A stretch of 64,000 bases of DNA from Vandammella animalimorsus (GCF_002285265.1 NZ_NSJB01000012.1:22399-86398), one strand, 5' to 3'. Counted from the stretch's first letter, positions 28,274 to 36,896 are shown. Notes: generated from the letters alone by a model not told the origin. Translations and numbers: made by a program.

Positions 28274-28294
28274 CAATGATTCGCATTGATAATC
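28274..28294 (+). promoter_or_regulatory. candidate Fur box before the sigma/anti-sigma fusion
   Basis: CAATGATTCGCATTGATAATC contains AATGAT-3-CATT, matching 10 of 13 core positions of the Fur consensus, and lies just before the ATG at 28302. Weaker than the site at 7184. Confidence 0.4.
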
Positions 28295-28301
28295 GCACCC
28301 C

Positions 28302-29858
28302 ATGCCGCCACCGCCCACACTCGACGCCCCCAACTGGCCCGCCCCGGCGGGCTTTCGCGCCATCACCGCCCGCCTGCAAAAACAGGTGCAGCGGCGCACC
28401 GGCTGCGCCGAAGACGCGCGCGATCTGGTGCAAGACGCCTGGCTGCGCCTGCTGGAGCAAGGCGATGCCGCGCGACGCCTGCGCGAGCCCGCCGCCTGGC
28501 TCAGCGCCGTGGCGCACCACCTCACGCTCGACCACCTGCGCCAGCGGCAGGCCGCCGCCCGCTGCGGCCTGCCCCGCCACGGCAGCCACGGCAGCGGCGA
28601 TGGCAATGGCGCAGGCCACAACGACGGCGGCGACGATGCCGCCATCGCCCCCTGGCAGGCCCAGCCCGACGCCGCCGAATCCCTGATGTACCGCCAGGCG
28701 CTCGATGCCGTGCAGGCCGCCCTGCACGCCCTGCCCGAGCGCGCGCGCCAAGCCTTCCTCGCCCACCGCCTGCACGGCACGCCCCAGAGCGAGCTGGCCG
28801 CGCGCCACGGCGTCAGCCTCGCCACCATCGAGCGCGATGTGCAGCAGGCCAGCGCCCGCCTGCACGCCGCCTTGCTGCACTGGCGCGGCGAACACCCCCA
28901 GGCCAACGCCAACGCCAGCAACGAGCGCCCGGCCCCGCCCCGTCGCCGCTCGCTCACCGCCCTGCTGGGCCTGGCCGCCCTCAGCGGCAGCGGCCTGCTG
29001 GGCTGGCGGGTGTGGCAACACAGCGCCGCCCGCCCGCTGCTGGCGCTGGCCCTGCACACCCCGCGCGGCCAGCTCGCCCGCCAGGCCCTGCCCGACGGCA
29101 GCGCCCTCACCCTCGACGCCGCCAGCCGCGCCCACATCACCTACCGCCGCGCCCTGCGCCACGTGCAACTGCTGCACGGCGCGCTGTTTGCCGAAGTGGC
29201 CCACGACCCCCAGCGCCCCTTCGTCGTCGAAGCCGCCCTGCCCCAGCCCGCCGCCGCCACTACCGCAGACAGCCCCGCAGACGCCACCGCAACCAGCACC
29301 GCCCAAGCCGCCCCCGATGCCCCCGATGCCCCCGATGCTCCCGATGCTCGCCCCCGCGTGCGCATCACCGTGCTGGGCACCCGCTTCAGCGTGGACATCG
29401 CCCCCGCCGGCATCGACGTGCGCGTAGCCCAGGGCCGCGTGCGCGTTGAGTGGCTGGACGCCGGCGGCCAGCCGCGCAGCCAGCGCGATCTGCACCCTGG
29501 CCAGGGCCTGCGCCTGAGCGCCGCCAGCCCCGCCCCCATCGAACTGCCCGCCAGCAGCGCCGCCAGCCCTGGTGATGACGCCGACCAGCACGCCGCCCCC
29601 TGGCGCCACGGCCACCTGCGCTTTCACGCCGAACCCCTGGCCCACGCCATCGCCCGCCTGGCGCGCTACCAGCGCGAAGACGCCGCCCCCATCAAGCTTG
29701 ACCCGCGCGTAGCCTCGCTCGCCATCAGCGGCCAGGTGCCCCTGCGCCACGCCCACGACTGGCTGCAATCCCTGCCCGCCGTGCTGCCCGTCACCGTGCG
29801 CCGCCAGGGCCAGGGCTGGCACATTGCCCCGCGCGCCAACCCGCGCGCGCGGCGGTAA
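28302..29858 (+). CDS. FecI-FecR fusion: membrane-tethered ECF sigma factor, 518 aa
   Basis: One continuous frame joins an ECF sigma factor to a FecR-type regulator. Region 2 covers about residues 20-85 (DARDLVQDAWLRLL), an acidic Gly/Asn/Asp insert 92-112, region 4 about 130-190 (SELAARHGVSLATIERDV). A Pro/Arg linker leads to one membrane span at 216-238 (LTALLGLAALSGSGLLGWRVW), then the periplasmic FecR domain with Gly-Thr at 359-360 (VLGTRF) and a DUF4974-like end (435-508). The cytoplasmic DUF4880 anti-sigma segment that ordinary FecR proteins carry, and that the gene at 7750 has, is missing: the sigma factor stands in its place. Release would need cleavage at or near the membrane. An APDAPDAPDAPDA repeat lies at 337-349. 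The cognate receptor is probably the gene at 31834. Confidence 0.88.
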   Translation: MPPPPTLDAPNWPAPAGFRAITARLQKQVQRRTGCAEDARDLVQDAWLRLLEQGDAARRLREPAAWLSAVAHHLTLDHLRQRQAAARCGLPRHGSHGSGDGNGAGHNDGGDDAAIAPWQAQPDAAESLMYRQALDAVQAALHALPERARQAFLAHRLHGTPQSELAARHGVSLATIERDVQQASARLHAALLHWRGEHPQANANASNERPAPPRRRSLTALLGLAALSGSGLLGWRVWQHSAARPLLALALHTPRGQLARQALPDGSALTLDAASRAHITYRRALRHVQLLHGALFAEVAHDPQRPFVVEAALPQPAAATTADSPADATATSTAQAAPDAPDAPDAPDARPRVRITVLGTRFSVDIAPAGIDVRVAQGRVRVEWLDAGGQPRSQRDLHPGQGLRLSAASPAPIELPASSAASPGDDADQHAAPWRHGHLRFHAEPLAHAIARLARYQREDAAPIKLDPRVASLAISGQVPLRHAHDWLQSLPAVLPVTVRRQGQGWHIAPRANPRARR

Positions 29859-29934
29859 GCGGCCAGGCGGCCGCGCATCCAGCCAGCCAAACGCACCCAA
29901 GAGCAGCCCCCGTCACAGGAAGAAAGGCACGACC

Positions 29935-29958
29935 GGGAAGTACCTTGGGAAGTACCTC
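29935..29958 (+). repeat. two tandem 12-bp repeats before higBA
   Basis: GGGAAGTACCTT and GGGAAGTACCTC follow each other exactly (29935-29946, 29947-29958), 20 bases before the toxin start. Position suggests an operator for the HigA-type antitoxin. Confidence 0.5.
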
Positions 29959-29977
29959 TTTTGATGCAATCGTCCGC

Positions 29978-30263
29978 ATGGCTCCCCTCGTCCTTTCCGT
30001 CAAGTTTTTTGCGCAAAGCAGCGGCAGAAGACCGCAAGGCCATCGGCACGGACATCAAAACCGTGCCAATCGGCTGGCCGCTGGGCATGCCTTTGGTGCG
30101 CAAGCTGGAGCCGCATTTGTGGGAAGTGCGCTGCGCCATTGCCGACGGCATCGCCCGTGTGCTGTTCACCGTGCAGGACGGGCACATGGCGCTGCTGCAC
30201 GCCTTCGTGAAGAAGTCCCAGAAAACCCCCGCGACCGAACTGGAAACCGCGCGCTCGCGCTAG
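29978..30263 (+). pseudogene. HigB/RelE-type toxin, frameshifted
   Basis: The C-terminal part is intact: AEDRKAIGTDIKTV, PLVRKLEPHLWEVR, GIARVLFTVQDG and FVKKSQKTP are typical of phage-derived Gp49-like HigB toxins. The expected N-terminus, MAPLVLSVKFF then AQSSGR, is present from ATG 29978 but in a different frame, and the usual EPVREWLKSLP segment between them is missing. So a deletion with frameshift near 30025-30035 seems to have broken the gene. A short in-frame alternative from ATG 29964 exists but gives an atypical N-terminus. Probably inactive. Confidence 0.65.
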
Positions 30264-30283
30264 AAACAACTGGGGCAAGCCAC

Positions 30284-30568
30284 ATGACCCCCAACCCCCA
30301 CATCGGCACCGGCTTTGACGACTTCCTGGCCCAGCAAGGCATGCAAGAAGAAGCCGCTGCCGCCGCGATGAAGCGCGTCATCGCCTGGCAACTGGCGCAG
30401 GCCATGAAGCGCCAGGGCATCACGCAAACCGAAATGGCCCAGCGCATGCGCACCAGCCGCATGGTCGTCAAACGCCTGCTTGACGAAACCGACACCAGCG
30501 TGACGCTGGCCACCCTGGCGCGCGCCAGCGTCGCCGTGGGCCTACCCATGCGCTTTGAGCTGGCCTGA
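30284..30568 (+). CDS. HigA-type XRE antitoxin, 94 aa
   Basis: Antitoxin and repressor partner of the preceding HigB gene. A helix-turn-helix (MKRQGITQTEMAQRMRTSRMVVKRLLD) and the closing TSVTLATLARASVAVGLPMRFELA are typical of this family. Start ATG 30284 is 20 bases after the toxin stop. The gene is intact although its toxin looks broken. It lies between the sigma/anti-sigma fusion and its probable receptor. Confidence 0.85.
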   Translation: MTPNPHIGTGFDDFLAQQGMQEEAAAAAMKRVIAWQLAQAMKRQGITQTEMAQRMRTSRMVVKRLLDETDTSVTLATLARASVAVGLPMRFELA

Positions 30569-30642
30569 ACGGGTTCTGACGCGCCAGGGCATCGCGCCGG
30601 TCATCGCGCCAACCGCAATGGCCCCGCCCAGCGCCTCCAGCC

Positions 30643-31152
30643 TCACCCCGCTCCTGGCGTCAGCGGCACGCTGGCCAAGGGCAGGAACAAGGTGCGTGGC
30701 GAATCCGGCAGGGCCATCAAGCCGTGGTGCCGGTAAAAGGCCGCGGCCGTGGCGTCCTTGGCATCCACGATCAGCGCGTAGGCGGCAATCTCCGAACGGG
30801 CGGCACGGCGCAATGCATCGGCCAGCAGGGCCGCCCCCAGCCCCTGCCCCTGAAAAGCCCGGTCCACCGCCAGGCGGCCCAGGCGCACGGCCGGCACCGT
30901 GGGGTAGCGCGGCAGCTTGCGGCCAATGGCGGTGGGCAAATCTCCCAGCAGCACACTGGCCGAGGCCAGCGTGTAATAGCCCGCAATGCGTTGCCCAGCC
31001 CCCAGCGCCACAAAGCAGGCGGCCACGCGGCGGCGCATGTCCTGGCCGGCCTGCTCACGCAGATAGCGGTTCAGCGGCGGCGAGGCGCTGTCGAACGCCG
31101 TGCGCTCGTGCGCGGCATCCAGCAGCGCCAGCCGGAAGGGCGCACCGCTCAT
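30643..31152 (-). CDS. GNAT acetyltransferase toxin (TacT-like), 169 aa
   Basis: Toxins of this type acetylate aminoacyl-tRNA and stop translation. The N-terminal FDSASPPLNRYLREQAGQDMRR and AGYYTLASASV segments and the acetyl-CoA site RLAVDRAFQGQGLGAALLADAL are characteristic, as is the closing MALPDSPRTLFLPLASV. Its ATG overlaps the stop of the upstream DUF1778 antitoxin by 4 bases. Apparently complete. Confidence 0.88.
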   Translation of the reverse strand: MSGAPFRLALLDAAHERTAFDSASPPLNRYLREQAGQDMRRRVAACFVALGAGQRIAGYYTLASASVLLGDLPTAIGRKLPRYPTVPAVRLGRLAVDRAFQGQGLGAALLADALRRAARSEIAAYALIVDAKDATAAAFYRHHGLMALPDSPRTLFLPLASVPLTPGAG

Positions 31153-31475
31153 CCGGCGTCTGCGGCCGCCGCGCCCGCGGCCCCCGCGGGCGGTTCAGGG
31201 CGCAACAACTGGCCGTGGCGGGCCAAGGCGCGCTCCAGCGCCGCAGCCGGCGGCGGCGGCGACAACATGGCCTGCGCAAAGCATTGCTGATCGGCCAGCG
31301 ACAGGCGCACCAGCTCCGCCTGCTCAATGGCGCGCTGGGCCGCCTCCTGCACGGCGGCTATCACGAAATCCGTCATCGTGCGCCCCTGCAACTCGGCAGC
31401 GCGCTTGAGCAGGGCATGCAAATCGGTACTGATCCTCGCCTCAAGGCGGGCGTTGGCGCTGGTGGTCACAGACAT
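31149..31475 (-). CDS. DUF1778 (TacA-like) antitoxin, 108 aa
   Basis: Ribbon-helix-helix antitoxin of the GNAT toxin. The N-terminal domain RLEARISTDLHALLKRAAEL then GRTMTDFVIAAVQEAAQRAI is typical; the C-terminal half, which wraps the toxin, ends in an unusual Ala/Gly-rich tail. ATG 31475 is chosen over 31499. Coupled to the toxin by an ATGA overlap. Confidence 0.85.
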   Translation of the reverse strand: MSVTTSANARLEARISTDLHALLKRAAELQGRTMTDFVIAAVQEAAQRAIEQAELVRLSLADQQCFAQAMLSPPPPAAALERALARHGQLLRPEPPAGAAGAAAADAG

Positions 31476-31833
31476 AGGGGGCAAGGGCTGATTGAACACA
31501 GATGGGGCGGATGTTCCGGCAATCTGCCGTACAAATCAAGCCCACATCGCCAGCCCGCACCGCCCCTGTTACAAAAAACCTGAGGGAAACGCCCTCGTCA
31601 TCCGTCAACACCCATGACGGCCCGTTTTGGGCTGGTCAACCGGGCGGGTTGCGGCGTTTGCGCCGTCTTGGCGCGCGCGGGCAGGCGGCGGTTCGGGCCA
31701 GGCGATGCCACGCGGCAGACCGGCCCCATCCGCGCGCTGGCCTGCCGCGCCGGGGCCGTGAGCAGCCCCAACCCGCCGCCCCTTGCCGCGCGCATGCGCG
31801 CCCATGATCCATTTGACGAAGGACGACACCACC
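31476..31833. other. gene-free leader of TonB receptor 2
   Basis: No gene supported. A small GAGGG-AAAC-GCCCTC type hairpin lies near 31585. A promoter for the fused sigma factor should be here but cannot be recognised by eye. Confidence 0.4.
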
Positions 31834-34263
31834 ATGCTTGCTGCCCCGTTCCGCCCCCGCGCCGCCGCCGCTGCGGCCGCGCTGGCCTGCACCCTGGCCG
31901 CCTGGCCCGCGGCCCAGGCCCAAACAGCCAACCCAGCGGCCAACCCGGCCACGGCATCCACCCCGGCCGCCGCCATCCACCTGCCCGCCCAGCCGCTGGC
32001 GCACAGCCTGGCCGCGTTGGCGCAGCGCAGCGGCGCCTCGCTGGCCTATGCGCCCGAGCTGGTGGCGGGCAAACAGGCCGCCGCCGTGCAAGGCGCGCCC
32101 GGCGTGGGCGCGGCGCTGGCGCAAATGCTGCGCGGCACCGGCCTGCAAGCGCGCCAGCAGGGCCAGACCTGGACGATCCAGCCCGCCCCAACCCGCGCCG
32201 CCGCCGCAGGCAGCGCGGGCGATGCCCAGACCCTGCCGGCCATCACCGTGCAGGCCGCGCCCGAAACCGCCACCGGCCCGGTGCTGGGCTACGCCGCGCG
32301 CCGCAGCGCCACGGCCACCAAGACGGACACGCCGCTGGTGGAAACGCCGCAGTCCGTCAGCGTGATCGGCGCCGAGGAGATCGAGGCCAAGGGCATGCGC
32401 GATGTGCTGGACACGCTGGGCTACATGCCGGGCGTGCTCCCCCGAATGTGGGGTCCCGATGGCCGGGGCTATGAATACATGATGCTGCGCGGCTTTGACA
32501 ACCTGGCAGCCCAGAACTTCCTCGACGGCCTGGCGCAAATGAGCTTCGTGGGCATTGCCCCACACACCGAGGTCTATGGCATGGAGCGCATCGAGGTGCT
32601 GCGCGGCCCGGCCTCGACCACCTTCGGGCGGGCCGACGTGGGCGGCATCGTCCACCGCGTCAGCAAGCGGCCCACGCTGGACGAGCCGGTGCGCGAGGTG
32701 CAGGCGCAACTGGGCAATTACCGGCAGCGGCAACTGGCCTTCGACTACGGCGGCAAGCTGGGCGAGCAGACCGCTTACCGCCTGGTGGGGCTGGCGCGCC
32801 AGGGCCGCTCGCAAGACCGCTACCCCACGGGCGAATGGGACACGGCCAAGCGCCAGTACTTCGCCCCCTCGCTGCTGTGGCAACCCTCGGCCGCTACCCG
32901 CCTGACGCTGCTGGCCTCGGTGCTGCGCCATGACGCGAGTGATGACATCAGCTATGTATCCGACAGCAACGGTCAGCCCACCCAGGTGCGCGAAGGCGAC
33001 CCGCGCTACAGCCGCATCAAGCACGACAACTGGTCGCTGGGCTATGAGCTGCGCCACGACTTCAACGCCCAATGGGGCCTGCGGCAAAACTTCCGCCACG
33101 CCAAGCGTGTCGGGGATAAACATCACACCTATTCCTCACTGCAGGATGACGGGCGTACGTTCACGCGCACGGCCGAACGCAACGAAGGCAACCTGCGGCA
33201 AACCTCGCTGGATACTTACTTGGAAGGGCGCTTGCAAACCGGCGCGGTGCGCCACCAGCTGATTGCCGGGCTGGACTTCACCCAGGCGCGAGGCTTGGAG
33301 ACGCAAAAAAGCGGACCGGCCTCAGACCTGGACCTCTACAACCCTGTGTACCACCCCATCACCCCGCCCAGCGTAGTGACCGACATTGCCGGGCCGAACA
33401 AGCTGCGCGCGCTGGGGCTGTATGCGCAAGACCAGATGCGCATGGGCGAGCAATGGCTGCTGACGCTGTCGGGCCGGCACGACACGGTGAGGGGGGATGA
33501 CGCCTCCAGCTCGCGCGGGCAACGCCAAAGCCGCACCGACCGCGCCTTCACCGGCCGCGCCGCGCTCACCTGGCTGGCCCCCGGCGGCTGGGCGCCTTAT
33601 GTGAGCTACGGCACCTCCTTCCTGCCCGCCTTGGGCGCTTATGACACGTTCGATGCCAAGCCCACCACCGGCCGCCAATGGGAGCTGGGCATCAAATACC
33701 AGCCCCCGGGGCAAAGCCTGTTGCTGAGCGCTGCCGTGTTCGACCTGCGCAAGCGCAACATCACCGTGAGCAACCCCATCACCAACCGCGATGAGCAGGT
33801 GGGCGCCATGCGCTCGCGCGGGCTGGAACTGGAGGCCAAGGGCCGCCCGTTGCCTGCCTTGCCCGGCCTGCACGCCACCGCCGCCTACACCTATAGCGAC
33901 GTCAAAGGCCTGGCGGGCAGCACCTGGCGCGTGGAGGCGGGCAAGGCCCCCATCCAGGTGCCCAAGCACATGGCCTCGCTGTGGCTGGACTACCGCTTGG
34001 CCGAAGGCCGCCTGCGCGGCCTGCACCTGGGCCTGGGCGCGCGCCACGTGGGCCGCCGCTGGGACGACGCGGCCAACACCCGCGCGCAACCGGGCTACAC
34101 GCTGGTGGACGCCAGCCTGCGCTACGACCTGGGCGCCAACTGGCGCCTGGCGCTGAACGTGCACAACCTGCTCAACAAGAAGTACTTCGCCAGCAATCCT
34201 TTCAATGACTGGTGGCGCGGCGAGCAGCGCACGGTGACGGCCACGGCCACCTACCGCTGGTAA
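31834..34263 (+). CDS. TonB-dependent siderophore receptor with signalling domain (locus 2), 809 aa
   Basis: Outer-membrane ferric-siderophore receptor. Signal peptide ends near AAWPAAQAQT; an STN signalling domain (about residues 45-115, IHLPAQPLAHSLAALAQRSG) is followed by a TonB-box-like LPAITVQA, the plug with VLRGPASTTFGRADVGGIV, and a barrel ending in ATYRW. The signalling domain implies a FecR-type partner, most likely the fused regulator at 28302. The ATG at 31834 has AAGGA upstream; ATG 31804 is an alternative. Two toxin-antitoxin loci separate it from the regulator. Confidence 0.92.
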   Translation: MLAAPFRPRAAAAAAALACTLAAWPAAQAQTANPAANPATASTPAAAIHLPAQPLAHSLAALAQRSGASLAYAPELVAGKQAAAVQGAPGVGAALAQMLRGTGLQARQQGQTWTIQPAPTRAAAAGSAGDAQTLPAITVQAAPETATGPVLGYAARRSATATKTDTPLVETPQSVSVIGAEEIEAKGMRDVLDTLGYMPGVLPRMWGPDGRGYEYMMLRGFDNLAAQNFLDGLAQMSFVGIAPHTEVYGMERIEVLRGPASTTFGRADVGGIVHRVSKRPTLDEPVREVQAQLGNYRQRQLAFDYGGKLGEQTAYRLVGLARQGRSQDRYPTGEWDTAKRQYFAPSLLWQPSAATRLTLLASVLRHDASDDISYVSDSNGQPTQVREGDPRYSRIKHDNWSLGYELRHDFNAQWGLRQNFRHAKRVGDKHHTYSSLQDDGRTFTRTAERNEGNLRQTSLDTYLEGRLQTGAVRHQLIAGLDFTQARGLETQKSGPASDLDLYNPVYHPITPPSVVTDIAGPNKLRALGLYAQDQMRMGEQWLLTLSGRHDTVRGDDASSSRGQRQSRTDRAFTGRAALTWLAPGGWAPYVSYGTSFLPALGAYDTFDAKPTTGRQWELGIKYQPPGQSLLLSAAVFDLRKRNITVSNPITNRDEQVGAMRSRGLELEAKGRPLPALPGLHATAAYTYSDVKGLAGSTWRVEAGKAPIQVPKHMASLWLDYRLAEGRLRGLHLGLGARHVGRRWDDAANTRAQPGYTLVDASLRYDLGANWRLALNVHNLLNKKYFASNPFNDWWRGEQRTVTATATYRW

Positions 34264-34286
34264 GCCAGCACGCTGGCGGCAGGCGC

Positions 34287-34311
34287 CCTGCCCGCTTGCA
34301 TGGCGGGCAGG
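34287..34311 (+). terminator. hairpin after TonB receptor 2
   Basis: 9-bp perfect stem (CCTGCCCGC with its complement), 7-base loop, 24 bases after the stop codon; no T-run. Confidence 0.4.
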
Positions 34312-34325
34312 CCCGCTTGCAAGGC

Positions 34326-34402
34326 GCCTGCAAAGTGCCTGCAAAGTGCCTGCAAAGTGCCTGCAAAGTGCCTGCAAAGTGCCTGCGAGGTGCTTGCGAG
34401 GT
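34326..34402. repeat. 11-bp tandem repeat, seven units
   Basis: Five perfect copies of GCCTGCAAAGT (34326-34380) followed by two diverged copies (GCCTGCGAGGT, GCTTGCGAGGT). Non-coding, between the convergent receptor and antitoxin genes. The gradient from perfect to diverged copies suggests recent expansion. Confidence 0.9.
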
Positions 34403-34438
34403 GCAGGCCGCGCCGCCGCCGTGGCGCGCGGCGCTGGC

Positions 34439-34675
34439 TCACCGCGCATCGCCCGGCGCGGGCGGGGCATCGGGCACGCGCTCCAGCACGGCCAGAAAAT
34501 CCTCGCGCCGCCCCTGCGCCGCCTCGGCGCGCAGGTGCTCCAGCGTCAGCCAACTGGCCAGCTTCTCCGCCGTGGCGCTGGCAATGAACTGGTTGACGGA
34601 GATGCCATCGCGCGCGGCCAGCTCTTTCACTTTGCGGTGGATGGAATCGGGCAGGCGAATCGTCAGGGCGGTCAT
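34439..34675 (-). CDS. ribbon-helix-helix antitoxin-like protein, 78 aa
   Basis: Short CopG/HicB-like DNA-binding protein: TIRLPDSIHRKVKELAARDG then ISVNQFIASATAEKLASW is a ribbon-helix-helix fold; the rest is a charged tail. It begins inside the stop of the upstream PIN gene (ATGA overlap), so toxin precedes antitoxin, the reverse of the usual VapBC order. Confidence 0.78.
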   Translation of the reverse strand: MTALTIRLPDSIHRKVKELAARDGISVNQFIASATAEKLASWLTLEHLRAEAAQGRREDFLAVLERVPDAPPAPGDAR

Positions 34676-35094
34676 GGGGTGCTCTCCAGAAGGTTCAAGA
34701 ATTCAGCAGGTGTGAGGGCTTGGATACCGAAGGCCGATGTGCCCCGGAAATCCCGCGTGTTGTGCGTGATGATGTAACGGCTGGCCGAGGCCACGGCGCA
34801 TTCCAGCACCATGTCGTCGTCCGCATCGCGCAGGAACGGGCGCCACAGGTAATACACATCCTGCAAATGCGCCAGCGAGGCCAGGTAGCGCAAAAAGCCT
34901 TGCATTTGCGCCACGTCAACGCCGGCGGGCACATGCTCTGGCCGCGTGAGGACAGCTTGCCATTCCATGTACAGCGCCACCGACAAGGCCGGGCGGAACT
35001 TGGGCGATGGCAATTGCCGCAGCAAATGGTGGCTCGCGCCGCTTCGAGAGCGCATCGCGGCCACCAGCACAGAGGTATCCAGAACGATCAACAT
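34672..35094 (-). CDS. PIN-domain toxin, 140 aa
   Basis: Putative endoribonuclease toxin. The PIN acidic residues are visible: LIVLDTSVLVAAMRS at the N-terminus, LYMEWQAVL, and DADDDMVLECAVAS with ITHNTRDF toward the C-terminus. This layout fits the 'toxin component, PIN family' group. ATG 35094 is preferred to 35121. The gene looks intact and pairs with the ribbon-helix-helix gene after it. Confidence 0.83.
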   Translation of the reverse strand: MLIVLDTSVLVAAMRSRSGASHHLLRQLPSPKFRPALSVALYMEWQAVLTRPEHVPAGVDVAQMQGFLRYLASLAHLQDVYYLWRPFLRDADDDMVLECAVASASRYIITHNTRDFRGTSAFGIQALTPAEFLNLLESTP

Positions 35095-35195
35095 GGTTGC
35101 GCCAGTGTAACCACGCAGCATCCAAAAAGCACCACCCCAGCCTCATTTCTTGCCTCATTGATTACTCCATTTCTTTGAAAAGGCTCTTGCCCCTC

Positions 35196-36545
35196 ATGCC
35201 CCCGCCGCACACCCAAGCCCGCCCCAAGCCATCCCGCCTGCTGCGCCCGGCCCTGCTCAAACTGCACCGCTGGGCGGGCCTGGCCTTGGCCGCCTTTCTG
35301 GCGCTCACCGGCCTGACCGGGGCCGTGATGGCCTGGACGGACGAGCTGGACGCGCTGCTGAACCCACACATGCTGCGCACGCCCGGCACGCCGGCGCAGG
35401 ATGCGGCGCAGTTGCTGGCGCTGGCCGCGCGGGTGGAGGCCGCGCAGCCGCAGTGGCGCGTGACCAGCCTGCCGCTGGCGCTGGAGCCGGGGCAGGCGGC
35501 CATGCTGCGCGTGGCGGCCAAACCGAGTGCGGATGCCAGCACGGGCACGGACGCGAGCGCACCGCTGGGCTTTGACCAGTTGTTCGTGCACCCGGCGAGC
35601 GGTCAGATTCTGGGCCAGCGGCAATGGGGCCAGTGGCGCGGCGGCTCGCTGGCGCAGGCGCGGCAAGATGTGCTGCCTTTCATCTACAAGCTGCACTACA
35701 GCCTGCACCTGCCCGGCGTGTGGGGCGTGTGGCTGCTGGGCGGCGTGGCCTTGCTGTGGGCGCTGGATTGCCTGTGGGCGCTGGCGCTGGCCTTCCCCAG
35801 CCGCAAGGCGTGGCGCAAGTCCTTCGCGTTTCGCTGGGGCGCGGGCGGGCACAAGCTGACGTTCGATCTGCACCGCTCGGGCAGCGTGTGGCTGTGGCCG
35901 CTGCTGCTGGCGCTGGCGATGACCGGCGTGGGGCTGAATCTGCGCACGGAAGTCATGCAGCCGCTGGTGGCGTGGTTTTCGCCCGTGCCGCCCGAGCCTT
36001 GGGCGGGCCGCCAGCCCTTGCCCCCAGGGCAAGCGGCCATCGGGCGCGAGCGCGCGCTGCAATTGGCGCTGGAGCGGGCGCGGCAGTTGGGCTGGCTGGG
36101 CGATGCGCCCGTCGCGCGCCCATCCACCATCCACACCGCTGCCGCGGCTTCATCGCCCGCCACGCCCGCCCCTGGCGCAGCCAAGGCGCTGGGCTTGCAG
36201 CCCTGGCGGCTGTACGACTGGCAGGATGCAGACGGGCTGTACGCCGTGGCCTTTGCCGCGCCGGGGCGCGAGCCTTACGGCCCGGCGCTGGGGCCGCACT
36301 GGGTGTATCTGGATGCCGCAAGCGGCACCGTGGCAGGCGTGCGCACGGGCCTGGGCGGCAGCGCGGGCGAGGTGTTCATGGCCGCGCAGTACCCGCTGCA
36401 CTCGGGCCGCATTCTGGGCGTGGCAGGCCGCGCGCTGGTCAGCCTGCTGGGGCTGGCGGTGGCCGTCATCAGCGTGACGGGGGTGATGATCTGGCTGCGC
36501 AAGCGCCGCGCCGGGCTGCCCCAGCGCGGGGCGCCAAAGGGTTAG
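35196..36545 (+). CDS. PepSY-associated transmembrane protein, 449 aa
   Basis: Inner-membrane protein of the PepSY_TM family often found beside siderophore receptors, where some members help reduce or release iron in the periplasm. Membrane spans are near residues 25-45 ([20 protein letters not shown]), 180-205, 235-255 and 415-435 ([18 protein letters not shown]), with the HRWAGL and DLHRSGSVW histidine motifs typical of the family. Start ATG 35196 places the first span correctly. It lies 0.9 kb after the TonB receptor, separated by a toxin-antitoxin pair on the other strand. Confidence 0.85.
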   Translation: MPPPHTQARPKPSRLLRPALLKLHRWAGLALAAFLALTGLTGAVMAWTDELDALLNPHMLRTPGTPAQDAAQLLALAARVEAAQPQWRVTSLPLALEPGQAAMLRVAAKPSADASTGTDASAPLGFDQLFVHPASGQILGQRQWGQWRGGSLAQARQDVLPFIYKLHYSLHLPGVWGVWLLGGVALLWALDCLWALALAFPSRKAWRKSFAFRWGAGGHKLTFDLHRSGSVWLWPLLLALAMTGVGLNLRTEVMQPLVAWFSPVPPEPWAGRQPLPPGQAAIGRERALQLALERARQLGWLGDAPVARPSTIHTAAAASSPATPAPGAAKALGLQPWRLYDWQDADGLYAVAFAAPGREPYGPALGPHWVYLDAASGTVAGVRTGLGGSAGEVFMAAQYPLHSGRILGVAGRALVSLLGLAVAVISVTGVMIWLRKRRAGLPQRGAPKG

Positions 36546-36756
36546 GGCAATGGTCGCCGTGCACATGGCTGATGCACACGGCGGCCAGGCTGTGCAGCGA
36601 CAGGCCGGTGCGCAGCAGTTGCTGCTGCGTGCCTTGGCCACAGTCGAGCCAATATCAGCCCGCCGCGGCCAAGGGCGCTTGCACCGCCAGGGCCGAGACA
36701 TTGCGCTGGCGCGCGGGCACGCCCGGGCAAGTCCCAGGAAAGGTGATGTCCAGCAT
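36546..36756 (-). pseudogene. truncated ribonuclease Z-like remnant
   Basis: On the minus strand from ATG 36756 the frame reads MLDITFPGTCPGVPARQRNV and SALAVQAP, then an in-frame TGA at 36655-36657, then [20 protein letters not shown] and [10 protein letters not shown]. This is the N-terminal part of RNase Z (normal: F-x-GTGxGxP-x-R-x-RN, DCGEGTQ, H-x-HGDH). It ends right after the HGDH zinc motif, where the end of the PepSY gene begins, so both a nonsense codon and a loss of the remaining two thirds have occurred. Confidence 0.75.
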
Positions 36757-36844
36757 GGTTGCAACAAAAAAGAGAAATGCGCAGCGCCCATACCACAGCC
36801 GGCCGGGCCTGCTTGAGCAGGTCACCCCGCATGGCGCTACACCA

Positions 36845-36872
36845 TTGGCAAATCGTCAAAAAAATGTAAGAC
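36845..36872 (+). promoter_or_regulatory. candidate promoter of the hemerythrin gene
   Basis: TTGGCA (36845-36850) and TAAGAC (36867-36872) with a 16-base spacer in an AT-richer stretch. Moderate match only. Confidence 0.35.
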
Positions 36873-36896
36873 AATGCCCCAGCTCCGCCACACGGG

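Noticed and set aside
29309..29347. 9-bp tandem repeat coding APDAPDAPDAPDA
   Set aside because: Lies in frame within the FecR linker of the fusion gene; a simple coding repeat rather than a separate element.
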